The position numbers were made by a program, and so were the translations under genes. Source: Bacteroidota bacterium (GTDB lineage Bacteria; Bacteroidota; Bacteroidia; Chitinophagales; LD1). Taken from it: 64,000 nt of DNA. Below, piece after piece: positions 1 through 8,562 of the stretch; position 1 is the stretch's first letter, and each line of letters opens with the position of its first letter. The notes below the pieces were generated by a model. The model was not told where the DNA came from. It was given only the letters and a program-made list of their open reading frames with translations, and ran no database searches. The stretch lies in contig JAFDYQ010000002.1 of NCBI GenBank assembly GCA_018267365.1, positions 1-64,000 of the forward strand, written 5' to 3'.

Positions 1-233
1 CGGACATTATTTTTTTGGATAATAATCTGCCCGATGGTCAGGGAATTAATTTTATAACTGAGATCAAATCCATAGCCCCGCAGACTGCACTGGTCATGAT
101 CACGGCCATGGGGCATGCCCAGGATACGGCCTTGGGTTTTGGTGCAGATATATTCATAGAAAAACCACTGACCAGCGCCAATATCTACGAAACACTAAAT
201 AAGCTGGCCGCCAATCAGAACTCTAAAGCCTGA
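1..233 (+). CDS. Response regulator receiver domain (3' part of a gene cut by the window edge)
   Basis: The reading frame is open from the first bases, so the start lies outside the window; about 77 C-terminal residues are visible. The stretch FLDNNLPDGQG fits the phosphoacceptor-Asp loop of a CheY-like receiver. MITAMG fits the Thr/Ser switch region, and IEKPLT carries the conserved Lys-Pro near the end of the fold. The protein ends just after the receiver, so this is either a single-domain regulator or a protein whose receiver is C-terminal. It ends 9 bases before the convergent histidine kinase gene. With that kinase and the NtrC-type regulator it makes three receiver domains in 3.2 kb, suggesting a phosphorelay. 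Its output partner is unknown. Confidence 0.8.
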   Translation, partial: DIIFLDNNLPDGQGINFITEIKSIAPQTALVMITAMGHAQDTALGFGADIFIEKPLTSANIYETLNKLAANQNSKA

Positions 234-242
234 TACATCATT

Positions 243-1685
243 TTATTTCTCAGAAAGTATCGGCAGTTTCACCACAAATGTAGTGCCCTCCCCATATGTA
301 GAGAGTACCTCTATGTTTCCTCTGTGCGCCTTGATCACTGAGTGTGTGGTAGCCAGGCCGAGGCCCATGCCATTCTTTTTGCCGGTAAAATAAGGCTGAA
401 ACAGGTGAGGCAAACTCTCGGCTGGTATGCCATCGCCATTGTCCGTGATATGAATGGTGGCACTATCGTCGTCCGTGAGAGTAGTGATCTGCAGCAGACC
501 CTCCTTTTTATCCATTGCCTCCACAGCATTTATGATGATATTGAGTAGTGCCATGTGAAGCTTTCCCTTATCTCCCAGTATCAGTTTTTCCTGATCAGCA
601 TGGGTTTCCTGTACGCGTATGCCCTTGAGCGTGATACGGTCCATGGCATCGTCCAGTGCCGACGATATGACAGCCCGCAGATTGACTGGTTTGTACTCCT
701 GATCCATGGGGTTAGATAGCTTCATCAGCTCGCCTATCAGATCGTTGATCCGCTTACTGTTTCTTCTGATGATCTCTATGTATGTCTGGCCCTCCTCCTT
801 TACCTCCTCCTCCAGCTGATGGAGTGACAAATGGATATTGGTGAGAGGATTGCGTATCTCATGGGCCATACTCCGCACCATTTTGCCTATAGCCTCTATA
901 CGCTCATCCAGTGATCGCTGCTCCAGGGATTTCTTTAGATTGGTATAGTCATATAGTATGCCCTGATACTGTAGGCGGCCATCCAGAGAGGTGATCTGCG
1001 AGGTAGACGCCAGAAATGTCTTTCGCGCTTTGTCACGTGTGAGCAGCGTGATCTCTATATCACTATTAGTACCTACATCCACTGTGTGGCGTATAAATTC
1101 CTGTGCAGCAGCCTCCGTATCAAAAAATGTACTGAGGGGCTGTCCTGTCATTTCAGCCTCTTCATAGCCGAGCAACTTGCTCATCATCGGGTTAAAGTTT
1201 ACCAGACGGAAATCCTCCCCTACTACAAAAATTATATCAGTGGATTTATTGAAGATCTCCCTAAAGCGATACTCGCTCTCCGCTACGGCTATGTAGGAGA
1301 AATAGCGTTCCATGGAGTACCGTATACTGCGCTCCAGCATCTCGGCATTCAGTTCCGCCTTGGTGAGGTAGTCATATACTCCCGTCTTAGCGGCCTCCAG
1401 ATCTATATCTCTGTCTCCCTTGCCGGTGAGCAATATAAATGGCTTGGTCACTCCCTCCCTGGAGCACTCCCGTACCAGCTCAAGGCCAGTCTCCGGCCCC
1501 AGCAGGTAGTCTATGATGTAGAGATCGTGCTCATTGGCCAGTATTTTGTCACGGGCCTTGCTGTAATTTATCTCACTGTCTATGCTGAGGTCAAATGTCT
1601 CTATACGGCGCAAATGATGTGAGGTGATAAATATATCATCCTCACTATCGTCTATGAGCAGTACCTTAAGCTTAGTTCTATTCAT
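243..1685 (-). CDS. Soluble hybrid sensor histidine kinase (receiver-PAS-HisKA-HATPase)
   Basis: 480 residues with no membrane segment or signal peptide, so a cytoplasmic kinase. An N-terminal receiver (about 5-125) has Asp59 as likely phosphoacceptor, Thr87 and Lys109. A PAS domain follows (about 137-250). The HisKA H-box AHEIRNP has His275, and the ATPase domain has an N-box around Asn387, the DNGDG G1 box at 415-419 and a GLGL box at 441-444. A receiver at the N-terminus suggests it is itself controlled by an upstream kinase. Its ATG lies 2 bases after the stop of the NtrC-type regulator gene, so the two are probably translationally coupled and act as a pair. The signal sensed by the PAS domain cannot be read from sequence. 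Confidence 0.93.
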   Translation of the reverse strand: MNRTKLKVLLIDDSEDDIFITSHHLRRIETFDLSIDSEINYSKARDKILANEHDLYIIDYLLGPETGLELVRECSREGVTKPFILLTGKGDRDIDLEAAKTGVYDYLTKAELNAEMLERSIRYSMERYFSYIAVAESEYRFREIFNKSTDIIFVVGEDFRLVNFNPMMSKLLGYEEAEMTGQPLSTFFDTEAAAQEFIRHTVDVGTNSDIEITLLTRDKARKTFLASTSQITSLDGRLQYQGILYDYTNLKKSLEQRSLDERIEAIGKMVRSMAHEIRNPLTNIHLSLHQLEEEVKEEGQTYIEIIRRNSKRINDLIGELMKLSNPMDQEYKPVNLRAVISSALDDAMDRITLKGIRVQETHADQEKLILGDKGKLHMALLNIIINAVEAMDKKEGLLQITTLTDDDSATIHITDNGDGIPAESLPHLFQPYFTGKKNGMGLGLATTHSVIKAHRGNIEVLSTYGEGTTFVVKLPILSEK

Positions 1686-1687
1686 AT

Positions 1688-3160
1688 TTACTCGCCGGCC
1701 ATTTTCATCTGCTTCATCTTATTGTACAGTGTTTTCCTATCTATACCGAGGAGCACTGCCGCCTTTGACCGGTTGAAGTTTGACTTGGTCAAAGCATTCA
1801 TGATCATTTCGTATTCCGCCTCCAGGGCTGCCTTTTTCATGGCCGACTTAGAGAGATCCTTTGGAGCCTCTGCCTGCATGGGCTCCTGGTAGGCCGGAGC
1901 GGGATCCGGGGTATATGATTGCACAGGCTGGTAGTGCACCACAGGCTCTCTCTCCTCCTGACCGAAGTCCATGCGTGCGTGATTGAGTATCTCGAATGGG
2001 ATGGCCTTTATATCCACTGTACCACGCGTACTGAGTAGCGCAGCACGTTTGATGACGTTCTTCAGCTCGCGCACATTTCCCGGCCAGGGATAGTTTACAA
2101 ATACATCTACTACATCCGGATCAAAACCAGTGATGGTCCTGCCCAGCTCAGAAGCTGTATCCCTGAGAAAGTGCTCAGCAAAGAACATAATATCATCCCG
2201 GCGCTGGCGCAGTGGCAGCACATCTATGTGGAATTCGTTCAGACGGTGATAGAGATCCTCGCGGAATCTTCCATTTCTTGAGCCATCGAGCAACTTTTCA
2301 TTGCTGGCCACTATGATACGCACATCTACCTTCATCTCTTTAGTGCCACCTATTCTGCGCATTACTTTTTCCTGCAATACGCGTAGAAGCAGCAATTGTA
2401 CTTCATACGGCAGGTTGCCTATCTCATCTAGGAATAATGTACCACCTTCAGCCATTTCAAAGTGACCGGTCTTCTGATTGAGTGCTCCGGTGAACGAACC
2501 CTTCTCATGGCCGAATAGTTCACTGCCGGCCAGTTCCTTTGATATAGCACCGCAGTCCATTGCTACAAATGGTTTGTGCGCACGATTGCTGCGGTCATGG
2601 ATAGCTTTTGCGACGCCCTCCTTGCCCGCACCACTCTCTCCGTATATGATCACGGAGTAGTCTGTCGGAGCTACCAGATTGATCTGCTGCTCTAAGTGGC
2701 GAGACTGCATTGAGTTACTGAAAAGATAAGAAGTATTTCCTGTCTTAGACTTGCCGGACCGGGCAGCGGATCCTGAGGCTACCGGAGTTGCTGGTGCTCC
2801 CTCTATGGTCAGAGCCTGCATTACCACCAATAGTATTTCATCAGGAATGAGTGGCTTGGTCACATAATCAAATGCACCCAGACGTACTACCTTGACCGCT
2901 GTACGCAGATCAGAGTAGCCGGTGATAATAATAACTGGAAGATCGGGTTTGCGCTCCTTGATCTTAGATAGCAGCGTGGCACCATCCATATCATCCAGCC
3001 TGTAATCACACATGACCAGATCTGGCTCAAAGGAATCAAGGAGTTTTTCCCCGTTAGCCCCATTATGCGTCGTTTCTACTTCATAGCCGTTTTTGGTCAG
3101 AAACCTTTTAAGAAGGGCAAGTATGTCCTGGTCGTCGTCTATTATTAGTATTTTACTCAT
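1688..3160 (-). CDS. Sigma-54-dependent NtrC-family response regulator
   Basis: 490 residues from the chosen ATG at 3160. An upstream in-frame start at 3265 would add 35 residues before the receiver that do not look like protein, so it was not used. The receiver (about 1-118) has Asp52, the GYSD switch and Lys102. The AAA+ domain has Walker A GESGAGKE (174-181), the sigma-54 contact loop GSFTGA (221-226, a variant of GAFTGA) and Walker B LFLDE (about 242-246). A Pro-rich linker (about 400-435) leads to a Fis-type helix-turn-helix (about 450-485). On phosphorylation it should drive open-complex formation by RNA polymerase-sigma-54. The cognate kinase is probably the gene immediately downstream. 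Target promoters were not found in the window. Confidence 0.94.
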   Translation of the reverse strand: MSKILIIDDDQDILALLKRFLTKNGYEVETTHNGANGEKLLDSFEPDLVMCDYRLDDMDGATLLSKIKERKPDLPVIIITGYSDLRTAVKVVRLGAFDYVTKPLIPDEILLVVMQALTIEGAPATPVASGSAARSGKSKTGNTSYLFSNSMQSRHLEQQINLVAPTDYSVIIYGESGAGKEGVAKAIHDRSNRAHKPFVAMDCGAISKELAGSELFGHEKGSFTGALNQKTGHFEMAEGGTLFLDEIGNLPYEVQLLLLRVLQEKVMRRIGGTKEMKVDVRIIVASNEKLLDGSRNGRFREDLYHRLNEFHIDVLPLRQRRDDIMFFAEHFLRDTASELGRTITGFDPDVVDVFVNYPWPGNVRELKNVIKRAALLSTRGTVDIKAIPFEILNHARMDFGQEEREPVVHYQPVQSYTPDPAPAYQEPMQAEAPKDLSKSAMKKAALEAEYEMIMNALTKSNFNRSKAAVLLGIDRKTLYNKMKQMKMAGE

Positions 3161-3414
3161 GCCATTCTTTATTACAGGATTATGCCAAAGTCCCAAATTG
3201 CGGTCACGTCTGGTCAGAAATACCCCATAATGCCAGTACGAGTGCAGCGATAGGGTCACATCCAAAACAGGTAAGTGATGAAGTTTTATGACTAAGAAAC
3301 TTAAATCATATGCCCAATTTGGGGAATTAATTGCACTAATTTAAGTTTTAAATGATTCTGAGAATGGACCGGCTTGGCATATTTATGGGAATGCATAAGA
3401 TATAAATCAAAAAT

Positions 3415-3636
3415 ATGAGAAAGATAAAGCATCCCGACGAAAAGACCCCACTCCTGCCAAAAGACAAGCCAGCTACCTATGAGAACTTAACCAGGCATTC
3501 CGCAAAGGTGGGCGACAGACAGAGCAAACACCAACCGGAAGATCGGGACGCCCCCAAGAATCCTCAAAAGACCAGAGAAGGTCTGGAACATGACCCCAAT
3601 AAAAGAGAACGAGATCCTGGTACATCTAAAAGATAA
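3415..3636 (+). CDS. Small, highly charged hypothetical protein
   Basis: 73 residues, almost entirely hydrophilic (Lys, Arg, Asp, Glu, Pro, Asn, Gln), with no membrane segment, so probably disordered and cytoplasmic. The ORF stops exactly where a perfect 13-bp hairpin begins, which supports it as a real transcribed unit. It reads away from the NtrC-family regulator (divergent, 254 bases apart) and converges on the small membrane gene at 3687-3869. I do not recognise the family. Similar short disordered proteins occur in Bacteroidota genomes, but no function is claimed. Confidence 0.6.
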   Translation: MRKIKHPDEKTPLLPKDKPATYENLTRHSAKVGDRQSKHQPEDRDAPKNPQKTREGLEHDPNKRERDPGTSKR

Positions 3637-3666
3637 CATAAGCCCCACCTTAGGGTGGGGCTTATG
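3637..3666. terminator. Perfect 13-bp hairpin shared by two convergent small genes
   Basis: CATAAGCCCCACC (3637-3649) and its exact complement (3654-3666) enclose a 4-base loop. It starts at the base after the stop codon of the 73-residue gene and lies 20 bases from the end of the opposing small gene, so it could terminate both. There is no long U-tract, so termination may be partial. Confidence 0.65.
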
Positions 3667-3686
3667 ATTTATACTGGCTAATGAAA

Positions 3687-3869
3687 TCAGGCGTACTTTA
3701 CCTTCTTACTGCCTACAGAAAATATAACCCCTGCAAAGGCAGCAAAAACGACAAGCAATAAACCTGACACAACAGAAAAAAGCACCTTTAAGACTTTATG
3801 GCTACTAAGCAGGAGCACTACTAAAACACCTATCAGGGCAAAAACGATCAACATAAGTACCTTATCCAT
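3687..3869 (-). CDS. Small two-helix membrane protein, hypothetical
   Basis: 60 residues with two strongly hydrophobic segments (about 4-22 and 30-51) separated by a short polar turn, and a Lys-rich C-terminus. It should sit in the inner membrane as a hairpin. It ends next to the shared hairpin and is preceded 13 bases upstream by a 55-residue ORF on the same strand, so the two may form one unit. I do not recognise the family. The hydrophobic pattern and fit to the terminator support it as a gene, but shortness keeps confidence moderate. Confidence 0.55.
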   Translation of the reverse strand: MDKVLMLIVFALIGVLVVLLLSSHKVLKVLFSVVSGLLLVVFAAFAGVIFSVGSKKVKYA

Positions 3870-3882
3870 ATCGAGGGGGGAT

Positions 3883-4050
3883 TTAAGAAATAAAAAATAT
3901 CTGTTTGGTCATATGCTGTTCACGAGCTACACGTTGCCTGATATGTAAGGTTACTATTTGCTCTGTGCGCTGCTGGCGGGCAGAGTTGTCATTGATCAGT
4001 TCGGCCACTTTCAGCTGAGTCTGGCGCAGCAGGAGTGTAAGGCGTATCAT
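3883..4050 (-). CDS. Possible 55-residue small protein upstream of the two-helix membrane protein
   Basis: An ATG at 4050 opens a frame ending in TAA at 3883-3885. The translation starts MIRLTLLLRQTQLKVAEL and continues as a polar, Gln/Arg/Glu-rich sequence with an amphipathic-helix look. It ends 13 bases before the membrane-protein ORF on the same strand. No homologue is recognised. It is listed because it fills most of an otherwise empty 420-base stretch and its composition looks protein-like. It could be chance. Confidence 0.35.
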   Translation of the reverse strand: MIRLTLLLRQTQLKVAELINDNSARQQRTEQIVTLHIRQRVAREQHMTKQIFFIS

Positions 4051-4288
4051 AATCTGTGTTTTAGTTATGACAGCTAAGGCAAAAGACGCGCCTTCTGTGA
4101 AACCGCGTTTTTATAGTCTGAGCGGCACTGTTTTGAGGAAAGTGATGCGCGTAGCTTATCTGACGACGACCCGTCTGGGGAATGGAGTGAGGCGGTTTTG
4201 CCCATATCAGGCATTTCTCCCTTTTTCTTACATTCGCAGTCCCGCCGCAGACCTCTGGCGTTTTATCACCGACTAAACTCTTTATCAT

Positions 4289-5977
4289 ATGGCAGAACCG
4301 GTTTCCAACAGGATCATTTTCTCAATGGTGGATGTCAGCAAGACAATACCCCCCAACAGGCAGATACTGCGCAACATATACCTAAGCTTTTTCTATGGTG
4401 CCAAGATAGGCATCATAGGCCTGAACGGCTCGGGTAAGTCTACGCTCATGAAGATCATAGCCGGGCTGGACCAAAACTATCAGGGCAAGATCGAAAGCAC
4501 AAAGGACTTCTCTGTAGGCTATCTGGAGCAGGAGCCAAAACTGGACGACAGCAAGACGGTGATCGAGGTGATCCGCGAGGGCAAGAAAGAGGTCTTTGAC
4601 CTGCTGGAGGAGTTTAATAAGATCAGCGAGCAGATGGGTGAGCCTGAAGTATATGAGAACGCCGACAAGATGGACAAGCTGCTGGAGCGGCAAGGGACGC
4701 TGCAGGATAAAATAGATGCTGCCGGTGCCTGGGAGATAGACACTGTGCTGGAGCGCGCCATGGATGCGCTGCAAGTACCGGATGGTGATGCGGAGATCAA
4801 GAACCTCTCCGGTGGTGAACGCCGCCGTGTGGCACTCTGCCGCCTACTGCTACAGGAGCCTGATGTACTGCTGCTCGATGAGCCTACCAATCACCTCGAC
4901 GCGGAGTCGATACTCTGGCTGGAGCACCACCTGGAGCAGTATAAAGGTACGGTGATCTGCATCACGCACGACCGCTACTTCCTCGATAACGTGGCCGGCT
5001 GGATACTCGAGCTGGACAATGGCAAGGGCATACCGTACAAGGGCAACTATACCAGCTGGCTGGAGCAGAAGGAGAAGCGCATGGCGCAAGAAGAGCGTGA
5101 AGAAAGCAAGCGCCAGAAGGTGATGCAGCGTGAGCTCGAGTGGGTGCGCGCCGGATCTAAGGGCCGCCAGGCCAAGGGTAAGGCCCGTATAGCCAACTAC
5201 GAGAAGATGCTCGGCGAAGACCAGAAGGCATACGATGAGAAACTGGAGCTCTATATCCCGCCAGGCCCACGCCTCGGCTCTAAGGTGATAGAGGCACATG
5301 ATATAGCCAAGGGCTTCGGTGACAGGCTGCTGTATGAGCACGTGAACTTCAAGCTGCCTCAAGGTGGTATAGTAGGGATCATCGGGCCAAACGGTGCGGG
5401 TAAGACGACGCTCTTCCGCATGATCATGGAGCAGATGCAGCCGGATGCGGGCACCTTTGAGGTGGGCGATACGGTGAAGATCAGCTACGTGGATCAGGCG
5501 CATGAGAATATCGATCCTGAGAAAACAGTGTTTGAAGCGATCACCAATGGTGATGAATGGATAGAGACCGGCAAGCTGAAACTGAATAGCCGTGGCTATG
5601 TGTCGCGCTTCAACTTTCAGGGAGCGGACCAGCAGAAGAAGGTGAAAGCCCTCTCTGGTGGTGAGCGCAACCGCCTCCACCTCGCACTGACCCTGCGCCG
5701 CGAGGCCAACGTACTGCTGCTCGATGAGCCGACGAATGACCTCGACATCAATACCATCCGCGCGCTGGAGGAAGCACTAGAGAACTTTGCAGGCTGCGCT
5801 GTGATCATCTCTCACGATCGCTGGTTCCTGGACCGCGTGTGTACGCACATCCTGGCCTTTGAGGGTGAGGGTACGGCGTACTACTTTGAGGGAGGCTTCT
5901 CTGAATATGAGGAGAACCGCAAGCAGCGTCTAGGTGAGCAGGTGAAGAAGTTTAAGTATAAGAAGCTCGTGAAATGA
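4289..5977 (+). CDS. ettA: Energy-dependent translational throttle protein EttA (ABC-F ATPase)
   Basis: 562 residues with two ABC ATPase domains and no membrane part. ABC1 has Walker A GLNGSGKST (44-52), signature LSGGERRRV (173-181) and Walker B/D-loop LLLDEPTNHLD (194-204). The ABC-F linker with an extended Lys/Arg-rich helix spans about 255-325. ABC2 has Walker A GPNGAGKTT (366-374), signature LSGGERNRL (455-463) and LLLDEPTNDLD. In E. coli EttA binds the ribosomal E site and gates the first peptide bond according to the ADP/ATP ratio. Length and near-constant motifs fit the EttA subfamily rather than an antibiotic-resistance ABC-F. It appears monocistronic; a small hypothetical gene follows after 43 bases. 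Confidence 0.95.
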   Translation: MAEPVSNRIIFSMVDVSKTIPPNRQILRNIYLSFFYGAKIGIIGLNGSGKSTLMKIIAGLDQNYQGKIESTKDFSVGYLEQEPKLDDSKTVIEVIREGKKEVFDLLEEFNKISEQMGEPEVYENADKMDKLLERQGTLQDKIDAAGAWEIDTVLERAMDALQVPDGDAEIKNLSGGERRRVALCRLLLQEPDVLLLDEPTNHLDAESILWLEHHLEQYKGTVICITHDRYFLDNVAGWILELDNGKGIPYKGNYTSWLEQKEKRMAQEEREESKRQKVMQRELEWVRAGSKGRQAKGKARIANYEKMLGEDQKAYDEKLELYIPPGPRLGSKVIEAHDIAKGFGDRLLYEHVNFKLPQGGIVGIIGPNGAGKTTLFRMIMEQMQPDAGTFEVGDTVKISYVDQAHENIDPEKTVFEAITNGDEWIETGKLKLNSRGYVSRFNFQGADQQKKVKALSGGERNRLHLALTLRREANVLLLDEPTNDLDINTIRALEEALENFAGCAVIISHDRWFLDRVCTHILAFEGEGTAYYFEGGFSEYEENRKQRLGEQVKKFKYKKLVK

Positions 5978-6020
5978 TTTGAAGATGTGCTGATTTGAAA
6001 TTTGAAAATGAATCATATTC

Positions 6021-6299
6021 ATGAGTAAGAAGATGACTGTTGCACATAAGGCGCTCTATAAGTCTATTGATGAGATTCTATGGAATGATTGGGATCCGAT
6101 AGGCGTAAACGATATAGAAGAAGTAAGGAACGAATATCAGAGTTACACAGATGCGATTTTCAGCCTTAAAATCCGCGGATCAGATCGAAAAACCATCTCA
6201 GACGAACTATATAAGATAGAAGCTTATACAATAGGAGTACTGGGCAATCGCAAACGCTGCAATCAGATAGCAGACAAAATTATTGATTTAAAGTTTTAA
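6021..6299 (+). CDS. Hypothetical protein (small, possibly DUF1871-like)
   Basis: 92 residues, soluble, mixed alpha pattern. The segment ILWNDWDPIGVND followed by a helix ending in YQSYTDAIFSL resembles small bacterial proteins with a 'WDPiGv' signature such as DUF1871-like families. That is recognition by eye and unverified. It lies 43 bases after ettA and just before the Bcr-type transporter, all on the plus strand. There is no sign of catalysis or secretion. Confidence 0.65.
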   Translation: MSKKMTVAHKALYKSIDEILWNDWDPIGVNDIEEVRNEYQSYTDAIFSLKIRGSDRKTISDELYKIEAYTIGVLGNRKRCNQIADKIIDLKF

Positions 6300-6326
6300 T
6301 AACTCACCACAGCTTAGTAAAGTCTT

Positions 6327-7571
6327 TTGGATGTAACACCGTCACAGCAGGATAGCTCTCACCGAACCTATCCTAAGCGCAGCACAGCTCAGGAGTTTTT
6401 CTTGATTCTGATGATCGGCGCGCTGAATACCATTACGCCTTTCTCTATCGATATGTACCTGCCGGCATTTAAGCGGATAGCAGCAGACTTGCATACGGAT
6501 ATGGCGCAGGTCATGCTGACGGTTAGTATTTATTTTTTGGGTTTTGGTTTTGGGCAGATACTGTACGGGCCGCTGCTGGACCGTTTTGGCCGGAAGCGGC
6601 CGCTGTATATCGGTATGGTGCTGTACATATTGGCATCTATTGGTTGCGCGGCTGCTCCCAGTATAGAGATTCTGCTGGCTATGCGTTTTGTACAGGCGCT
6701 GAGTGGCTGTGTCGCCTCAGTAGCCGCTATGGCCATGGTACTTGATTTCTTTCCGCCGGAGCGGAGCTCGCGTATCTTTTCATCACTAATATTGATATTG
6801 GGCGCATCACCCATGCTGGCGCCATCTGTGGGTGGAGTGATAGTGGACATAGCGGGATGGCGGTATGTGTTTTACGTACTGGCGGCCATCACGGCACTGA
6901 TGCTTTTGATCGTTATCTTCTTTTTGCCCGAAGGACATGAGCCGGATAGTAGTGTATCGTTATTGCCAAAACATATCCTGTCGGGCTTTCGCGATATCCT
7001 CTCAGAGTCCCGCTTTAGCATCTATGCGCTGGCGGGTACGTTTTCATTCTCGGGTTTGTTTGTCTATGTGGCTGGATCGCCGGGTATTTTTCTGGGAGAA
7101 TATCATGTGAGTCCGCATACATATAGTCTGATATTCGCGGGGCTGTCTATTGGCTTCATAAGCAGTAGCCAAGCCAATTACTTGCTGGCAAAGCGCTATA
7201 GTACCGAAACCATTTTTCGCACTACGCTGATGGTACAGGTGGTGGCGAGCATCCTTTTCTTTATTACGGTACTAAGCGGTGCGGCTACGATGCCTATCGT
7301 ATTAGGCTTCTTGTTTGTAGTGCTATCATGTGCAGGACTTACTTCGCCTAATGCTTCGGCCACTGCCCTATCATCCTTCACACGCAATGCGGGCAGCGCC
7401 TCTGCCCTGCTCGGCTTTATACAGATAGGTATAGGTGGTATTATCTCAGCGGGTGTTGGTGCGATACAGATGCAGAGCACGCTGCTGGTGTCGCTGATCA
7501 TGGCGGTGAGTTCCGGTGTGGCGCTCCTGATGCTTCTGATAAGCCGTAGGCTACTGATCAAAGCATCCTGA
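6327..7571 (+). CDS. Bcr/CflA-family multidrug efflux MFS transporter
   Basis: 414 residues with about 12 membrane segments. TM1 ends in SIDMYLPAF, a Bcr/CflA hallmark. The loop after TM2 carries MFS motif A, GPLLDRFGRKR (81-91). The family exports drugs or metabolites by proton antiport. No in-frame ATG lies upstream of TM1: an in-frame stop is at 6318-6320, and the first ATG (6411) is inside TM1. I therefore take the TTG at 6327 as start. The end overlaps the convergent gene 7558-8022 by 14 bases. The substrate cannot be inferred. Confidence 0.88.
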   Translation: MDVTPSQQDSSHRTYPKRSTAQEFFLILMIGALNTITPFSIDMYLPAFKRIAADLHTDMAQVMLTVSIYFLGFGFGQILYGPLLDRFGRKRPLYIGMVLYILASIGCAAAPSIEILLAMRFVQALSGCVASVAAMAMVLDFFPPERSSRIFSSLILILGASPMLAPSVGGVIVDIAGWRYVFYVLAAITALMLLIVIFFLPEGHEPDSSVSLLPKHILSGFRDILSESRFSIYALAGTFSFSGLFVYVAGSPGIFLGEYHVSPHTYSLIFAGLSIGFISSSQANYLLAKRYSTETIFRTTLMVQVVASILFFITVLSGAATMPIVLGFLFVVLSCAGLTSPNASATALSSFTRNAGSASALLGFIQIGIGGIISAGVGAIQMQSTLLVSLIMAVSSGVALLMLLISRRLLIKAS

Positions 7572-8022
7572 ACCAAGGCCGTGACACCAGTGGCGAAAAA
7601 GGCCAGGGGATATTTGCCAGGATGACAAGCAGGCCGATGCTGTAGAAGATAGCCATTACTTTAAACTTATTTCGATCAATTGTTCTCCTCTTTGCCAGCA
7701 TGGAGCCGATAGTGACGATGATCACTGCTATCAGCATCATGAGGCTGTGCTCCATTCCAAAGAAGCGTATATCACGTTCATGCACGGCTTCGTGATAGTT
7801 GCTCCAGAAGTATCGTATCAGTGGGCTGAAGCTGTAGACCACCAGGCCTAATATCAGCTGAATATGCACTGCGGTCGCTGTCATGTGGCGAAGGGTATCG
7901 TCAGCTTTGGTAAATGGCTCATGTCGCAGCCAGCCTTTGAAGCCGCGGAAGATGGCTGCCATCAGGGCGACCAGAACAAACCAGCGCCAGATGGAGTGGA
8001 AGAAGAGGATATAAGAGTACAT
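7558..8022 (-). CDS. Four-helix membrane protein, hypothetical
   Basis: 154 residues with four predicted membrane helices (about 5-26, 50-70, 90-110, 121-140). His9, His53 and His92 lie within or at the ends of helices, an arrangement seen in b-type cytochrome-like membrane proteins, but no family is securely recognised and haem binding is only a possibility. It is the last of four co-directional genes (M1 peptidase, AraC regulator, DUF6010 protein, this one), 47 bases after the DUF6010 gene. Its 3' end overlaps the convergent MFS gene by 14 bases. Confidence 0.75.
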   Translation of the reverse strand: MYSYILFFHSIWRWFVLVALMAAIFRGFKGWLRHEPFTKADDTLRHMTATAVHIQLILGLVVYSFSPLIRYFWSNYHEAVHERDIRFFGMEHSLMMLIAVIIVTIGSMLAKRRTIDRNKFKVMAIFYSIGLLVILANIPWPFSPLVSRPWFRML

Positions 8023-8069
8023 TTCTATTTATGATCTGTGATTTCTGATTGATGATTGGAGAAAGGAAA

Positions 8070-8516
8070 CTACGCTGCCTTGAAGCGCCGAAAAGTAGTG
8101 AAGAATCCCGGTGCGCCGCAGAAAAAGTAGATGGCGAGTATGGTATCACACAAGGCGCAGCCTGCAGATGAGGCCGGATCAAATGGCACTATAGGGTGGC
8201 CGTAGAGGTGATGCATCACATCCCAGCCGGTATGTAGCACCCAGCCGATGCCCACGAAAGTATAACTATCCAAGGCGCGGAAAGCCACAGCGCTCATGAG
8301 TATACAAAACGCAAACTCCCAGCCACCCAGCCCACCGCTGAGGTAGGCCGCACCAGCGCCGGCTATGGTCAGGGCACTGATGCGGTGGCGGTGTGGCTCC
8401 GGTACCAGGGATGTGGCTGTGATCCATATCAGCGCTATGACCACAGCGCCTACCTTTTCTGTCAGGGGGAAATCAGGGACAATGAGAACTACCATATTTG
8501 CTGTTTTATGATGCAA
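8070..8516 (-). CDS. DUF6010-family membrane protein
   Basis: 148 residues with several hydrophobic segments. The central part (GGLGGWEFAF, then GIGWVLHTGWDVMHH, then PFDPASSAGCALCDTILA) matches the pattern I associate with DUF6010 proteins, with conserved His-x-Gly-Trp-Asp and Ser-Ser-x-Gly-Cys. Function is unknown. The start may be the ATG at 8516 or the one at 8495 (MVVLIV). It follows the AraC-type regulator by 46 bases on the same strand, so it is a candidate target of that regulator. Confidence 0.8.
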   Translation of the reverse strand: MHHKTANMVVLIVPDFPLTEKVGAVVIALIWITATSLVPEPHRHRISALTIAGAGAAYLSGGLGGWEFAFCILMSAVAFRALDSYTFVGIGWVLHTGWDVMHHLYGHPIVPFDPASSAGCALCDTILAIYFFCGAPGFFTTFRRFKAA

Positions 8517-8562
8517 AGTTGGCGGAGGCAGAGGCCAAGGGATAGGATGTTCTCAGCTTGTT

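Noticed and set aside
1086-1622. 178-codon open frame on the plus strand inside the histidine kinase gene
   Set aside because: It is the mirror of a clear kinase gene, with no motif or start signal.
3375-3400. Sequence like a sigma-54 promoter (TTGGCAT ... ATGCA) before the 73-residue gene
   Set aside because: The distance between GG and GC is 17 bases instead of 11.
4067-4276. 69-codon frame before ettA
   Set aside because: No protein-like pattern, and it overlaps the presumed ettA promoter region.
4850-5680. 276-codon frame on the minus strand of ettA
   Set aside because: Antisense of two ATPase domains; open only because of codon composition.
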